Notes: generated by a model from the sequence alone, not told the origin. Positions 1-30,514 are shown, counted from the stretch's first letter. The stretch: 64,000 nucleotides of DNA from Hofstenia miamia (GCA_900660155.1 CABFPE010000081.1:309178-373177); one strand, 5' to 3'. Made by a program: numbers and translations.

Positions 1-416
1 ATTATCAAAACAAGTGTGTACTGTACTATGAAAATAAAAGCAATTGAGATCTTCATTCATTGAGTGTGGGTAATAAATCAGATTTTCACTGCTGGATGTT
101 TTTGAGCATTGATTGAGAATTGTATTGTTGAAGTACTAAGAGAGGGCTGTGATGTATCCAATTGTTTTTTGAATTCTGATTTCATTTCTATGGAGATTTG
201 TGATTTGACAATATAGTGCACTTTCTAAATAATGATAAAATTAGGATGTAGTGTTTTACTGCCAACAGCAGAAGTTCTACAATGATGTTGTTCATAGTGT
301 TGTATAGAGTGTGATCTGGAACAATTGCTGGATTGAGATGAAAGGGGGATTGTGAGTGATGACATTTTGTGAATTGTGGTAGAACAAGCAGCTGTAAGAC
401 TGATTCTTCTTGAATG

Positions 417-3400
417 TTAGCAAAATAAGTCTTTTGGTAGTTTGGCAGTGCCTGATATGGACCCCTCAGTGATTTGACTCTCCAAGCAGTACCACAGATA
501 GGGAATCAAAGTTGAATGGCCACTCAAACTTGTGAACTCTCCAAGCTGTACCACAGAGAGGAGGTGGGGGTTCAACACATCCATGTGAAAATCAGTTGAT
601 TGTGATGGGGTCATTGCTCCCATAATAGGATCATAGTTTCCACAGGCATCTAACCTGTCCAACTTATATGAGTGTGGACTCCTATTACAGTGTGTGTGCC
701 ACACTCTATGTCTGTGGTTGGACAGCTACTCCAGTGGTTTGCTATTGCTGCTAAACATTTTGTAGAATGTTCTCTTCATTCTCTGGCAAGCTAAATAAAT
801 AATTTAATTTGAATTCCCAATTTTTGGGATTGTTTGTGTCAGTAGTGCATACCCTGTGGGAAGGCACAGTATATAGTGGTTTTATGACAACCTTAGGATA
901 TGTCCCAGAACTATCAAAATGTTGCTTAGGAACATTGTCTAGCTTAGACATGTCAAGGTAAGTGTCATTGTTAGGAAACCAAATGCTTTGCATTCAGTGA
1001 ATATGCTTGTGTATTGCAATATAACAAGATCTTTATACAGCAAGCAGGTGCTCTCTAAAGTTACCACAATTAGTAGCCTTTGTTGACCAAAGTGAGAGAC
1101 ACAACCCTCTCAACTGAAGTTTGGCCTTCAACTTCAACTCAACACAGATCAGCACTCTGTGTGCAAGGGGTCACCAGAGGATTCTTAGGATCAAACTAGC
1201 CAGGCATACTTCCAACAGCATGGTCCAGACCTGGATCTTAGGTTTCACCCACTGAGTTGGTATGTTGACTTTTTCAGTAACCCAACCTTATCTCCAACCT
1301 TGTGGGGCTCTCTGTAAATCTGTTTGTTGTAGTTTTGTATCTGGTGAACTCCACTTTTTTATTTGCTGCTTCATGTCCAAAGATGGCTTTAAAAGGTGTA
1401 ATACCTGTTGTTACATGCACAGAGGTATTGTAGAAATATAAGATGTAAGCAATGACAAACCTAAAAAATTTTTCCACTCATGTGGCTGTCACTGCACAAA
1501 TGAGTTTGATTGTGGTTTTATTTAGCCATTATACTGCACCATTGCTTTGTTGGTGATATGGTTCTGTGTGCTCATGCAGTATTTCTAGCTGTTGTATAGA
1601 TCTTTGGTCAATGAACTTTGCAATTGTTTACCATGATTGGTTACAATAGTAGACATTGGTCCCAAGTGGACTTTCCAACAATATAATAATGTTGATGCTA
1701 TGGTTTGAGCTGTTTGATCAATAATGGGTATCATGCATACATATTTAGTAAAATTAGCAAAAATAAAAGCTGTTCTATGTTGACATGGACAACTTCATTT
1801 GATGAGGATGATGTAATTTTTTTTAGTTCTCAACATTGCATTGGGAAGTGAGCAGTGTTAGTGATGACACATGTAGTACATTTATTAATGATGTCATAGA
1901 CAATTGAGCAAAGTCTCAGACAGATCAATTTAGAATTTAATGTCAGCTCAGTTTTTATAACACCAATATGACCACATTCATGAATTTTGTGGGTTACTTC
2001 CCTTTTATAGTACTCCAGTAGTGCTATTTGATTATGGTATTTTTCAACAACAAAGAGAAGGCCAATTGCAGTAAGGTTCCAAGTATAAGAGTTTGGATAA
2101 TTTTTTTTCTAATTGTAAATCTGGTTGTTTAATCTTGTTAATAATTTGTGATAATTGAATATCATTGTGTTGTTGATTATTTCTTCCTCAGATAATTCTT
2201 CCTTTCAATGAATATCTAATATAGGGTTACCTTGTCTATCTGTGTTGATGACTGGCAGGCTGTCATATGCAGATTTAGAAATAAATGGAAATGTAACCTT
2301 ATTATAAGTTTGTTTTGGATCATTGCAATGGTATTGCAGAAGGGCCATCATTAAATTTGCATCTATGTGCTGTTTTCCTTTATGGTGTACAATTGTAATT
2401 AAAATTTGTTAGATATTCTATCCATCATACTATAATGTTGGAACAATCTCCAGAAATTTTTTTAACCAATTAAGGCTGGAATTATCCATACAGACTGTAA
2501 AGTGTGATTGCCCAAGGAGGAAGTAATGAAACTTTTTAAGGCTTTTCACTGGAGTAAGAATCTCATCTTTTATTAAGCCATAATTAAATTCATTAAGTTT
2601 CAATTTATGACTGAAAAATTGTATTGGTGACACAGTTCTATTTATAAATTAATAAGTTTTGCATCAATGGCTACATAGCTAGTATCATGGTTGATGATAA
2701 ATTCTTTAGAAAAATCTTGTGTATTTACTCTTGGTAATATTTCTTAATTCCATTTTAAATTGTCTAATTCAGTTTGATGATGCCAAGTCCAATCAAATAG
2801 TGTTTTCTTTTTTAAAAGGTTGGACATGTTAATTGTTTTATCAGAAATGTTAGGTATGAAAACTTGGTAATAGTTGGAGAACCCAAATATTTGCTGAACA
2901 TCCTTTTTGTTATTAGAAGGCATAATTTTATTGATTGTATCACAGTTGTTCTTATTAAGACTAATTGTATTGTGTTCTATATGATGACCTAAGAAAATTA
3001 CTGATGGTTATAATTTTTTACATTTTTTACTATTGATTTTTAAACCTGATTGTTACATTTTTTACTATTGATTTTTAAACCTGATTGTTGTAATATATTA
3101 AGTATGTTGTGTAATTTACTAATGTGTTCTTGTATGGTTTCTGATACTATTAATATATCATCAACTTAGGCAGCAATGCTCTCTTCTTGATTATTATTAA
3201 TGGTTTGTAGTATTTTAGTGACATATCTTTGGAAGGTTGATAGCCTGAAGAAAATGTAAAGCCTTTTGAATAAACCATATAGAGTAATGAAGGCACTCTT
3301 CTCTATGTCAGATTTGAATATGGGAATCTGCCAATAGGCTTTGCATAGATCAAGTGTTGTGAAGAATGAATTTTGACAAGCTGTATAAAGTATTTCATCA

Positions 3401-5300
3401 ATGTGAGGTAACAGGTAAGCATACTTTTTGTAATATCATTAAGTTTTCTATAGTCAATGCAAAGATGGTATTTATCATTCTGTTTAATAAAGACTGTTGG
3501 TGATGCATAAGAACTTTTGATGGTTGAATAATTCCATTGTTTAACAAATCCATGATAATTTTTTAGTATTCTTGTTTTAGGTGTTCTTTTACAGGACATA
3601 TTGGTTGGCATATTGGTTTATTGTGCATTGCTTCAATGGTGTGTTCCTCTCTGATGGCTTTACCAACACTGATAGTATTGAAGTTGAATACCAATGTGTG
3701 TTGTTTTAACATGGAGGTTAGTTGTTCAAGTTGTTCAGAAGATAAATGCAGATGTGTAGTGTTCTTGATGGTTGGAATTGAAATTGAGTTATTGTCAGGG
3801 TCTCTCATTTCTAAAGACAGTATTGGTTTTGATTTGGTTTCTATGACTTTTAATAGGAGATGCAAATATTTTAATATTGGATGGTGTAATCGTAATTAAA
3901 TTTTGACTTTTATTTAAAATAGTGGTGACAACTCTATTTTCACAAATTTTTAATATTGGTGCTAAAATCATGACCCTTTTTGGAATTTAAACCCTGTTCA
4001 TTATCAATGACAACATCACACCAAATAGGTTTTTTCACTTTTAATATAATGAAGCACCAGGTGAATGGTTCAATTTTAATGGTATTAACAGGGTGCAATT
4101 TTTATTGTTTGATTGCTGACTGTTTGAAGATGTGTTGAAATATTTTTATTTTTAGGATCAATGGTTAATGTTTTATCATGGAAATGTATGATGCATTGGT
4201 ATTTTTCCAGGAAATGTTTACCTAGTATTAGTACATAGGGTAAAGTATGGTTGGTTGTATCAACAATAAGAGTGTCATGGAAGAATTTGTTATTAGGAAT
4301 TGTATATTCCAAGTCATTAATTAATCCCTTTATATCTAGGTCACCTGATGCATTTATCAAATGATGGTTGTGTGGTTAATATGCTCTCTATTAAAATGAA
4401 ATTTGTTTTGTGCACATGTCTGCAATTATAGTTACTGAGGAACCAGTGTCTATTGTTGCTAAGATGATGATCCCATTTATTGTTAGTGATATGGTGTCTT
4501 GTTCAATGTGGTTGTCACAAGGACTGTTCCTGCACTGCTGGGAGTCAGTGCTCATATAAAGAATTATTTTCTGCTTCCTTGGCTATGAGTTGTCCTGTTA
4601 CTTGAATGTTCTGTAAGTTGCATTCTTCAAATTGTTTAATTAACTTTGTGTTTGACTGGAGAAATTTAAACTATTCTTTGTTTGCTGTATCAATTTGTTT
4701 TTGAAGATTGTCATTCTTATCTTTAAGTGTTTGTTTTGTCCAAGGATACTGCAGTTTTTCTTTTTGAGTACACTGCAATTTGCTATTAATGCATTTTTTT
4801 CTGATTTTAAATTTAATATTTATGTCCTAGGTAAATGGTTTCCTTTTTGATCTCATCAAAATGTCTGCAATATTTAATTTGGATTAAATCAAATTTTTCT
4901 CTCAGTTCAATTATTTGGTTTTTAAAGAGAGTGATTTCAGCACAGAGCTCTTCCTTAGAACAATCATCTTATGATGTGGGTGGGGTTTGGATAGGTTTTT
5001 CAGGGATTCCTTTCAATTTGTGACTTCTAGTGTGTAGCATTCTCTTTTTTAGAAATTAAAGGAGCTTTGACTGAAACAACTTAACTGACATAACTAAAAC
5101 TTGGTTCAGTATGCTAGGTTGTGCAATTCTAACAAAAAATTTTTCTGGCTTTCCTCCAGCACTGAAAGCAGTAATCTCAGCTGCAGACCAGTTGTTGTAG
5201 GGTTCCATCTCATCTTTGTAGGGTTATATTGGAGCTCCCCCTGGCAGTGTTATTGTAAATTATTAAACAAACTTGTACTCAGAGTTCTGTAGTGGTCACC
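417..5300 (-). mobile_element. Ty3/gypsy-type LTR retroelement fossil, internal region
   Basis: This is a broken LTR-retroelement copy read on the minus strand. Recognisable parts, in element order, are a coiled-coil gag-like stretch (about 4600-5270), an aspartic-protease-like segment (about 4085-4500), reverse transcriptase with a YRKLN-type motif (about 2650-3620), an RNase H segment (about 2430-2640) and an integrase segment (about 1270-2050). The order protease-RT-RNase H-integrase is that of the Ty3/gypsy group. The stretch 417-1000 lies beyond the integrase and is not recognised. I did not find convincing terminal repeats. The copy carries many breaks spread over all parts and looks old. 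Confidence 0.75.
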
Positions 5301-8300
5301 ATGTGGCATTGGTATGAAATCAGCAGTCAATCCTGCTAATCTATCTATTGAGTGTTTCAAGTTGAAGCATGGATTTACCAGTGCTACAAATTAATAACTA
5401 ACTCCTGCTATAATACCCTATCCTAATAAAAGTCAAATGTGAACAGGAGATTGTGTTAGGGAAGAGTGGCTACACTTGGCTGACCCAATACAGATAACTT
5501 TAAGAAAGAGACATATGAGACTAGAGCCCTACTTAAGATAAAGAATAGAGAAGCCCTAACTTTTAGGTGCAGTGAGTGAAACCTGCATGCTAAGTTAAAA
5601 TACCTAAATGCAGTGAAAATCTCAGCTTGTGCAATATTGGTGAAAGCAATAATGGTTAATTTTATTCATGAATGAAATGCAGTACAACAAAAGTCCCTAA
5701 CCTAAGTTGAAGGGATCATGCCAGCCAAGCTGTCCCCCATCTGGATACCCTTTAACTATGTAAATGAATTTAGAAACACATACTTTTAGAAAAATTACAA
5801 AGTCAAGATAAAAAGTTTAAACCAAATTTACTGAGAATAAACTGAATAGAAACAAAATGAACAAATTGCACATATTTATAAAAAAATAAAACAGGTAATC
5901 ATAAACAAAATCATACCAGAGAAAACATAGGCAAATATTTGACTGGTACAAATTCAGTCTTCAGCTACTCTAATTTTACTGTGATATTTAGCAGAAATTT
6001 AAAACTAAAAATATAACACTGTTGTCAATTCGTCAAATTATCAATTGAAATAAAATGGTAAGACTAATATTGAAATTGCAATAAAAATAAAGAAATTGGA
6101 GAATTGAATGTCTTTATGCAACATGGAATTTGTGCATTCATATTTCTACCAATGAGAATTCAAATGAGAAGGGATACATCATCTACAATTCAGCAAATAA
6201 AAAACAACATTACAGACTAAATGTTAACAAGGACAAAGTGATACCTTGTGCAGCATAAGAGAATAAATCAAATTTGTGACAAATCAGCTTGGTGAATTGA
6301 AGATACTTGGATTAAAACCAATGCAGCAGTGTTGATTTCAAATACATCTACATACAAATAACAAGGTATGTAGTATACTTTTCCATCTTTGAATTTATTG
6401 TTCTATTTTTATTGGCTAATTGTATTGGAATATTTCTCAATTAAGTGAGCATGCTTCTAAATTTCAAATTTTAACAATCAAACTTATACTTGTTAATATT
6501 ATGCATCTTGTTTTTCATTATTTGATTAATACATTATTAATTCACATTTGTTTCACACAATTCTTAGCAATTAACCTTCTAGATACATTGTGTCATGTTT
6601 CATTGCTGTTGCATAATACACTATATTTATTACCTATGTTTGCCCATTTACAAACATTTATACATTTAGAAAAAACAAACTCAGCATGGGAGCATTATTA
6701 ATTTGTGTGGGTCAATTAATGTATTTGTATGTATACCAATACATTGGCTAAAACTTGGTGAATAATTTGGATAATAAGTTGTGAAATGGGAGAAACCATG
6801 TAAAAGTCTACGAGCATAATTGTATAAACTGAAAAGATGTGTGAAGTTGACAATCATGTACAATGAAGCCAATGTGTAAAGCAAATAAACTATCACTGTA
6901 TAAAGAATAAAGAAGTATATATATATATATATATATTAAATGATACTAGTAGTATCATATGTATACTTTTTTCTAGAAACAATGCATCACAATTTTTATC
7001 AATTTATCATATCTATATTTCAAACACTTATTAAGTTTGATAAATATTTTCTAACCTATTATTGAAAATGTAGCTTTTACATGTAAGTCAATATTTCATA
7101 TGTGTGTAATGTTAAGTTTACCAAAATATTTTTCACCTTGTATTTGAAAAAAAAGGTGTATATTAATGAAGTCAAATAAAATTGCAGTGAATATATAGAC
7201 AGGCTAACCACATAGAAAAGCATGGATTTTTATGAATGCAAAATTTGAGTGTTTATAAATTTGCAAAATGCAATATAGCTCCAATATTTTTCCATTAGTC
7301 AGCCAATTACAAAATTCATTGTCATGTATATTGGCAAAAGTAGAAAAACAAGGAAAATAGATGTTTATGCAACTTCTAATGAATTAGTCTTCATAAATAT
7401 CACAAAAACTAGTGAGTCACTATAGAAGCCAATAAGAATGACTAAGCATGACGTCACTCCTAGATGGCATTGCACTGTCACTGCCAATATTGATGAGCTA
7501 ACAAGGATCAAATATCAGTGACTGGAAAAAGAAAAATTGCGTTGTCCTTGCCACTGTCTTAACTAAGCAACCAGAGATAATTGAGCCCTACAATCCCAAC
7601 AAGCTTTCTGTTGAAATTTTTGATTGGTTGGACAGAAATATGCTTTTGAAAAGTATAACTATTAAATTTCCAGTATCAATTTTCAATCACATGCTAAGTG
7701 CTTCAGAACAAAATTCATTTGTGCTGTTCATGAAAATATCCACTTCAATAGTGACAAGAAAAGACTTTCTAAAGAAAAACAATTGAGGTAGTTACCCTAC
7801 ATTTGAGGTCAATATTAAATCAAAAACAAGCACCGTATGCATACATTACTTCATCTGAAAACCTCAATGGAGTGTCCCCAGAGAGGATTATTCAGAAAAC
7901 ATCCACAAGCACATGTTCCAGGAAACAAGAGAAGCAGATATATTATATGTAGTAGTTCAAATAATTGAAAGTGCCAACAATTTGCAATGTATGTGGTAGT
8001 TTTGAATGTTCTAATGTTCTATAATTTAACCCCAAAACCTGCTTTATGTAATATGTAATTTTTTTACAACAGTTCACATGTTGAGAAAAACGATTTGTCA
8101 CTTGCAAAAAGTTGTCTACCAATATCAATCACATTTCCAATAAGCAAGAAATCCAAGTGATTATTGGAACACAAAAGAGTATAACCTATTGTCAATTGCT
8201 CAAAACAGATTTGGAACATTTTTTAAACTTCTGACACATATTAGTTCGTAGCTGTTGCTTACTTAGAACTTCTTAAACGGGGTGCCACGTGGTTTGTTTT

Positions 8301-8638
8301 TTGAAGACAGTCAAAATTGCGTTTCTGTATTCTTTTGTCTATTAGTCAAATAATTTTACTATAGACAAGTGTTTTGACTAATAGTCAAAAGAGGTTTCTG
8401 CGTAAATTGAATGGCATGTATCAAGTACAAAAATTAGTAAGTGGAGTCACTATAATTACGTTTCAAATGTAGGTGATGGGAAGACATTTTGAATAATGTA
8501 TAAAATAGCCTCCCAAATGTGTATTGAATAGTTAATTGATAATTTATAAACATAAAATCCAATTGCCAAATTTTCAATAATTATGCAATCAAAGCAGCCT
8601 TTGAAACAGTCCTCTCTCTCCAATGGAATTAGCTTTAA
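5301..8638. other. AT-rich non-coding stretch, no gene seen
   Basis: I see no exon-like reading frame supported by splice sites or protein similarity here. The stretch holds a short (AT)n run at about 6916-6935. It also holds a small inverted repeat at about 8331-8389, two near-complementary arms built on CTATTAGTCAAA that could form a hairpin. The short reading frames in this part are low-complexity and typical of AT-rich DNA. Confidence 0.5.
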
Positions 8639-9632
8639 GGCCTGCCTTAACTACATCATTTAATCAGGCCGACTTTGTCGGGAATTTGTGGGATGTAAAT
8701 TTACTTCATCTTAACTACACGCTTTAATCAGGCCGACTTTGTCGGGAATTTGTGGAATGTAAATTTACTTCATCTTAACTACTCGATTTAATCGGCCGGA
8801 CTTAATCAGGCCAATTAAATTGTGTAGTTAAGACGGAAATTTATTCTATTCACCCAACTTTTTTGTTGGGTGTTCTATACACCCAACTTTTACTAATTTT
8901 ATATAATGAAATCAATAAAAATAGGCTATACAACTTTAATTATTAAAAAATAATATTTTTAAGCATTGAATAACATTAATTGAAAAATTCTTGAAACATT
9001 TATATTTATTTTCTACACATATTGCTAATTTGAGTAGTTCATTGACAAAATGACTCCATGCTTGTATATACAAAATTAAATTTCTTTTTCACGCTTGGAA
9101 ATCGAAAGTGCACGAATTCTTTGTGATCGTCACATCGTTAATTATCTCGGATGGTTAGACGTGCAATTCAAACAAAATGTAACAGATCACTTTTGAACCA
9201 ATCACTAGTCGTGGCCTTAGAAATCATGAACTGTTTAGGTAAGCACTGTGCAGTCTATTAAAATCAATCATTCCGTATTATTAATGGGTCTGGCTTGGAT
9301 ATGATCTCAATATTTGTTTCGCATATAATGACTTTTTGAGAGGCCTGTTACCTTGTTCTTCCCTTGCTACATCAATGATGCTATTTAAAAAAACAATGAA
9401 AAATTTTGAGATTAAATTCAGTATCAGTTATATATTTTAATGTATACATTTAAAAAGTCGAGGCGATTTAGTTGGGTAGTTAAGACAGAACAACCTGACA
9501 AAGTCTGGCGAATTAAATCGTGTAGTTAAGACGGAACAAGTTTTGCATTCCACAAATTCCTGACAAAGTTGGAACTGTGTCTTAGCTACACGATTTAATC
9601 GGGCTGATTAAATCGTGCAGTTAAGACAGGCC
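8639..9632. mobile_element. Foldback-type non-autonomous DNA element with internal 65-bp repeats
   Basis: Both ends carry related inverted sequences: the left end begins GGCCTGCCTTAACTACATCA and the right end, reverse-complemented, begins GGCCTGTCTTAACTGCACGA. The element is flanked by a perfect 5-bp duplication TTTAA (8634-8638 and 9633-9637). Inside the left arm, a unit of about 65 bp (TTAACTAC, then TTTAATCAGGCCGACTTTG, then a TTTACTTCATC tail) occurs twice in direct order plus a shortened third copy. The right arm holds inverted, diverged copies at about 9480-9620. The centre is AT-rich with no reading frame. This structure matches foldback or MITE-like elements. The superfamily is not certain; a TTTAA or TTAA target would be compatible with several. 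Confidence 0.75.
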
Positions 9633-10039
9633 TTTAAGAACACGCTAAAGCAATTCCGACAAGTTGTTTATTTGTGCTCATCTTAACCGAATCAATTGTG
9701 TCAATAAAATATCCGTGAAAAAATCCAAATTATAATTTTATCTAGTTTTGAATTACTTTTAAAACTAATTCAAAGAAAATAATATACTGCAGAATAGCTG
9801 GCAATCATAAGTTGCCAGAGAAGCAGCTGGATTTACGACAGATGAGCTGGATCTGGCTTAGGCATGGATGGTACTTACTGGGTGCAAAATAATAAAATGC
9901 ATTTTTTATAGTGTCACACTTTATTTCAAAGGAGCAAGTAATATTATTTATCACATTGCCAACTACTTGTCATGAGACATCTAACGAATTCTTATTTTTT
10001 CATAGAGTGACAATCACTTTTCCAATATCTTCAGGAGCA

Positions 10040-10278
10040 GCCAACATTTGCAAATTACAGCAGCATCTTCCCTATCTGAAATGTTACGTTCTTATTGTAA
10101 AAAATTGGTAACTAATGATTGTGCTTGGAATGCTCCATCTACACTGGATTTACAGCTGCTAATAATGGGTAATTGGAAGTTGGATAACCCCAGCGTAGGA
10201 ACATTTTTAATGAGTAATCCTGATTCAAAGATATTGGACTTCCTTGTTTCTTCATTTTCATCAATTATTTATAATTGA
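10040..10278 (+). CDS. Unrecognised exon-like block A
   Basis: An open frame on the plus strand follows a good acceptor (TTCTTCAG near 10031-10037). It encodes about 78 residues with balanced, protein-like composition, including the stretches QITAASSLSEMLRSYCKK and LQLLIMGNWKLDNPSVG, and ends at a TGA. The helical, leucine-rich pattern resembles HEAT/ARM repeats, but I do not recognise the family. Possible internal donors (GTAACT at about 10108, GTAATT at about 10169) mean the true 3' boundary may lie earlier. The block faces the 3' end of ABHD18, which is on the opposite strand. It could be a real exon of an unlisted gene or part of a decayed element. Confidence 0.35.
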
Positions 10279-10518
10279 TTAGACCAGTATCCCTTAATTT
10301 TGATGGGTTTGCAGCTTTTTTATATTTGAGGCACATTTGTGCACAAAACGCAATGTTTGACGATATATTTCCCACAAAATATATGAATTTGGATTCTGCA
10401 AATAGCCAAATTTTTGTTTAGTTTATTTTCAAAGGGAAATTTACTTTTTCCGAGGATGACTCTAAAATTATCTAAATGTATGTTTACAAATTGCTTAGGC
10501 TAAGAGAATTGGCGGCGA

Positions 10519-10741
10519 TTATTTAATTCGAGTCAGTTGGTTGTAAGCTCTGCTCTGCTCTGAAAAGCATTGTTGACACGAATGGCAATCCCAATGACAC
10601 ACATAGCAAATTAGTAGCGGCATTTCTAGCGCTCAGCAATGAAGAATTGCTGTCGCTGCCTACATTTTTCCGAGAGCACTCAAACATGTTTACAACGTCA
10701 TCCACATTTACGCCATCACACGAAGCACAACATCCGGAAAA
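10519..10741 (+). CDS. Unrecognised exon-like block B
   Basis: A plus-strand open frame of about 74 codons lies between a possible acceptor (GAGTCAG at about 10530) and a possible donor (CTAG then GTATCC at about 10742). It reads with protein-like composition, for example KLVAAFLALSNEELLSLP and TSSTFTPSHEAQHPE, far less AT-biased than the surrounding DNA. It lies 240 bp after block A in the same orientation and could belong to the same transcript. The opposite strand is also open for 60 codons, so strand choice rests on composition and the flanking splice-like sites. I do not recognise the family. Confidence 0.33.
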
Positions 10742-11201
10742 AAATCTAGGTATCCAACCACATCTTATAGCTCGTCTCGCCCTCGTAGGAAGCCACGTAA
10801 GATTAAAACAAGTACAATTTTTTTAGTGTTAGGTGGCTCAATGTTTAGGAACTTTCGATTGATAAATTTAATTAAAAACAAAGAAGTCACAGTTCACTCG
10901 ATTCGTACTCAGGATTATGCATTTCAAAATTACAACTCACACTTGAAATATATCCTGAAATCCGAAATGAAACTGTCTTTGTGCAAATGGACAAAATGAT
11001 ATATTAAAGGATCCAGAAAATTATGAAGCTAAACATTAAAACCATATTAAAGTTATTAGACACATGTTTAATCCAACAAGACTTTTCTTCAGCGAACTTC
11101 CTCTTTTCTGCAATAAATTACGTCAAAGTAACAACGAATTGTTAAAATGAACAAAAATATTTTTAACTTGTCTCAAAAATTTAAGCTATTCACAAGTTTT
11201 G

Positions 11202-12660
11202 TTAAGGTTCTAGGGTCATCAATAGCAATCTCCTACCAACAGACAATTCATTTTTACAAAATGGAATGTCGAAAATCGAAGTTATTCTCAAATTGCTTTC
11301 TGAGATGCCATCGCAACGTAAAGCACCACATGTGTCATCGGCATATTGGATTAAATTGTAAATAGTTAAAGAATTCATGTCATTTACATAAATACTAAAA
11401 AGAAGGGGACCTAGAATCGGGCATTGAGGCCACCCCATTGTAAACCAGTAACTATTCAGAAAAAATATCGTTTAATTTAACTCTTTGGCATCTTTGTTTG
11501 AGGTAACTAGTCATAAAGCTTATGGAATAATTTAATAATATCATAACTGGTTGAAAAACGGAAAGAAAATCCGGGTGTCAAAATTTGGAGGGAAACGTTT
11601 TGATACTTAATAACGGGGCCATTGTATTTCCCTAGGTTAATCTAGGTTTTGCATAATACATTAGATATTTCTAAATTGTCAATTTAGATTGTCTCAATGC
11701 TGATCTTTTATCACATCAAGTGAGTTTGATTTAGGTCTCTTATAATTTGTTATTTTAAAATAATAATTATAATAATTTATTTTTCAACCTTTGTACAATA
11801 CAAAAAAGTATAACACTACTTAAGGTTTAAAGCATATAGTTTTTCTATAATTTCTCTTAGTTGCAAATTGATTTTATTTAGTTACAGACTGTTCTTTGAA
11901 TATCCAAATAAGTTCTTTTCTTTGTTGATAACTCTAATTTAATGTTTCCTAAATTCTTTAAAATTAGATTCGCCTATAATTTCAGGTGATAATTTTTTCC
12001 ATGGATCCATACAATCATTGATAAAACAGTTCATAATTCTTTTTCTAAATTTAAACTTTCTATAGCACTTAGTTCTAATATGGAGTGTTGATGAAAGTTC
12101 TTCTTTTGAATTAATTTCGAAAAATATTTGTAGTGATTTTAGTTTTTGTAGATAGTCTAATGAAAAAAGATTGAAAATTCTTCTGATGTTTTTTGATTAC
12201 TTTTTTCACATATGATAGCTAAACGAAAATTCAACATTTTTTCTATTTTTTGATCACCTAGGTAAGTTTGTTAACAGACATGATGAATATAAATACTGAG
12301 GCAGAATACATGATTTCAATATCACTTTCCATTTAATTGTATAAAGCTTTGTAATATTAATATATTATCAAAAATAATATCTAAGCATACAATTTTATTT
12401 CATGTATTAGCTTCCATTTTGAATTTGCATTGGGAAACCGCGCGTATTCATTTTTGATAAACTCTTTGAATGCCCTACCCGATTCAATGTTGGAAGCATT
12501 TCTAGCTTTTTTTATGTTCGGTAAAATTCTTGCTGGTTCGGGAAATCATAAAATGTTTAAACGTTTTGTTCTTTTCGCGAATCAATGATTTGCAAGTTTC
12601 AGCTATCCAAGGTTTATTCGAAAAAGCATTGTTTGGAGTTAATCATTGTACTATTGTAAC
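11202..12660 (-). mobile_element. LINE fragments (reverse transcriptase), minus strand
   Basis: Several pieces of a non-LTR retrotransposon ORF2 lie here on the minus strand. At 11202-11438 is a reverse-transcriptase core with a PILGPLLFSIYVND-type motif followed by YADDT, the catalytic box. At about 11930-12130 is a C-terminal tail of the kind that ends LINE ORF2 proteins (PWKKLSPEII, FKEFRKH). At about 12430-12620 is the linker before the RT domain (PWIAETCKSLIREKNK). The pieces are not in one frame or in simple order, so this is a nest of more than one decayed copy. The family resembles the Jockey/CR1 side of LINEs. Confidence 0.65.
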
Positions 12661-12779
12661 AAATTGTGAAAATTTTGTATTCACAAGTTGAACATTAATG
12701 AAGCTGACAGAATTTTGTATTTTATAGCCCAATAAAAGCAATTACGATGTTTCTGCAGTGACTTGACATAAATAATATT

Positions 12780-13120
12780 AATTTTCCTATTGTAGACGCT
12801 TTCAAGCATCTCGGAGAAACTATTGCCTCAAAACTAAAGTTCAACTCTGACATCAATTTAATAGGTAGAAAATTAGCTATAGGTATAAAAGGCATGACAC
12901 TAGTAATTACTCAGTTATCGCCATGCGTGATAATTCAATTATTCTATGGTTTCAAATATAGTCACCTTAATTACGCAAACATTATAGTTACTGACCTAAG
13001 ATGGGCATCGAAAACAAAGTATTACATTTCTAGATTAATTTTTTTTTCAACAAAACAACTGGTCATATTGAATAACCTCCGGACATTCTTCAAGCTAAGC
13101 TAATCAGAAACCTACCACCA
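12780..13120 (+). mobile_element. LINE fragment (RT C-terminal region), plus strand
   Basis: The plus strand encodes a reverse-transcriptase downstream region in the usual order: FKHLGETIASKLKFNSDIN, then a KLAIGIKGM stretch, then QLFYGFKYSHLNYANII. In intact LINEs this follows the YADD box (the 'FLGV...N.HI' block, then 'LYYAF.YSHL.YG'). It is opposite in orientation to the LINE pieces immediately to its left, so at least two insertions met here. No intact ORF remains. Confidence 0.65.
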
Positions 13121-13792
13121 TAATTTAAGATCGAAATTTTTTACATGTTAAGTATAAGAAAAATGTTTTAAAGAAAAGCCTACAACAAATATTGTTGTTC
13201 TGAATATCAAAACATCTCTTCTCAAAAAGGTAGTTGGGATTTTATAATTAGGGTCTATTAAATAGGAAACAAATAAAAAATGTAAACATCTAAAAAAAAT
13301 TATAAAGGAAAGGTAATCACTAATAATAAGGCAATGAGTAACATATTTAATGAAGCATTTTGCAACTTACGCGATCTTGATAAATTGTGCTAAAATTCAT
13401 TTCATTAAACTTATTGAACAAAAATACACGTAATTTGTAAGATTTGAATCACAATCTTTTGATTTAATAAATATTCATAATAACACTAAAATTTGCGCTA
13501 AGGCACAACCAGGCTAAGTATTCTACAATTGAATTATAATTACCGATTATTGTAAGTATCCATTTTTGTAAACATCTTTTGTATTGTTAACGAATATATC
13601 TTTTATTTAGTGTTGCTACAGTAAAGAAAATTTTTTATTATTGCATAGAATTGGTTTTAGCAAAGCAATCATTTCAAACAACGCAATAGCAAAACTGGAC
13701 AAGTATATTTACTTTAAATTATTCAAAATAATATAAGAAGCAAACACTACCTTTTTATAAAAATTCAAGAAATTATAAACATTTGATATACA

Positions 13793-30514
<16,722 letters not shown>

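Noticed and set aside
417-993. Two minus-strand frames beyond the integrase, considered as an extra gene of the retroelement
   Set aside because: No recognisable membrane, coat or other domain. They were left as unassigned parts of the fossil.
6420-6896. Two hydrophobic frames on opposite strands
   Set aside because: Low-complexity AT-rich translation rich in L, I, H and Y, with no splice-site or family support.
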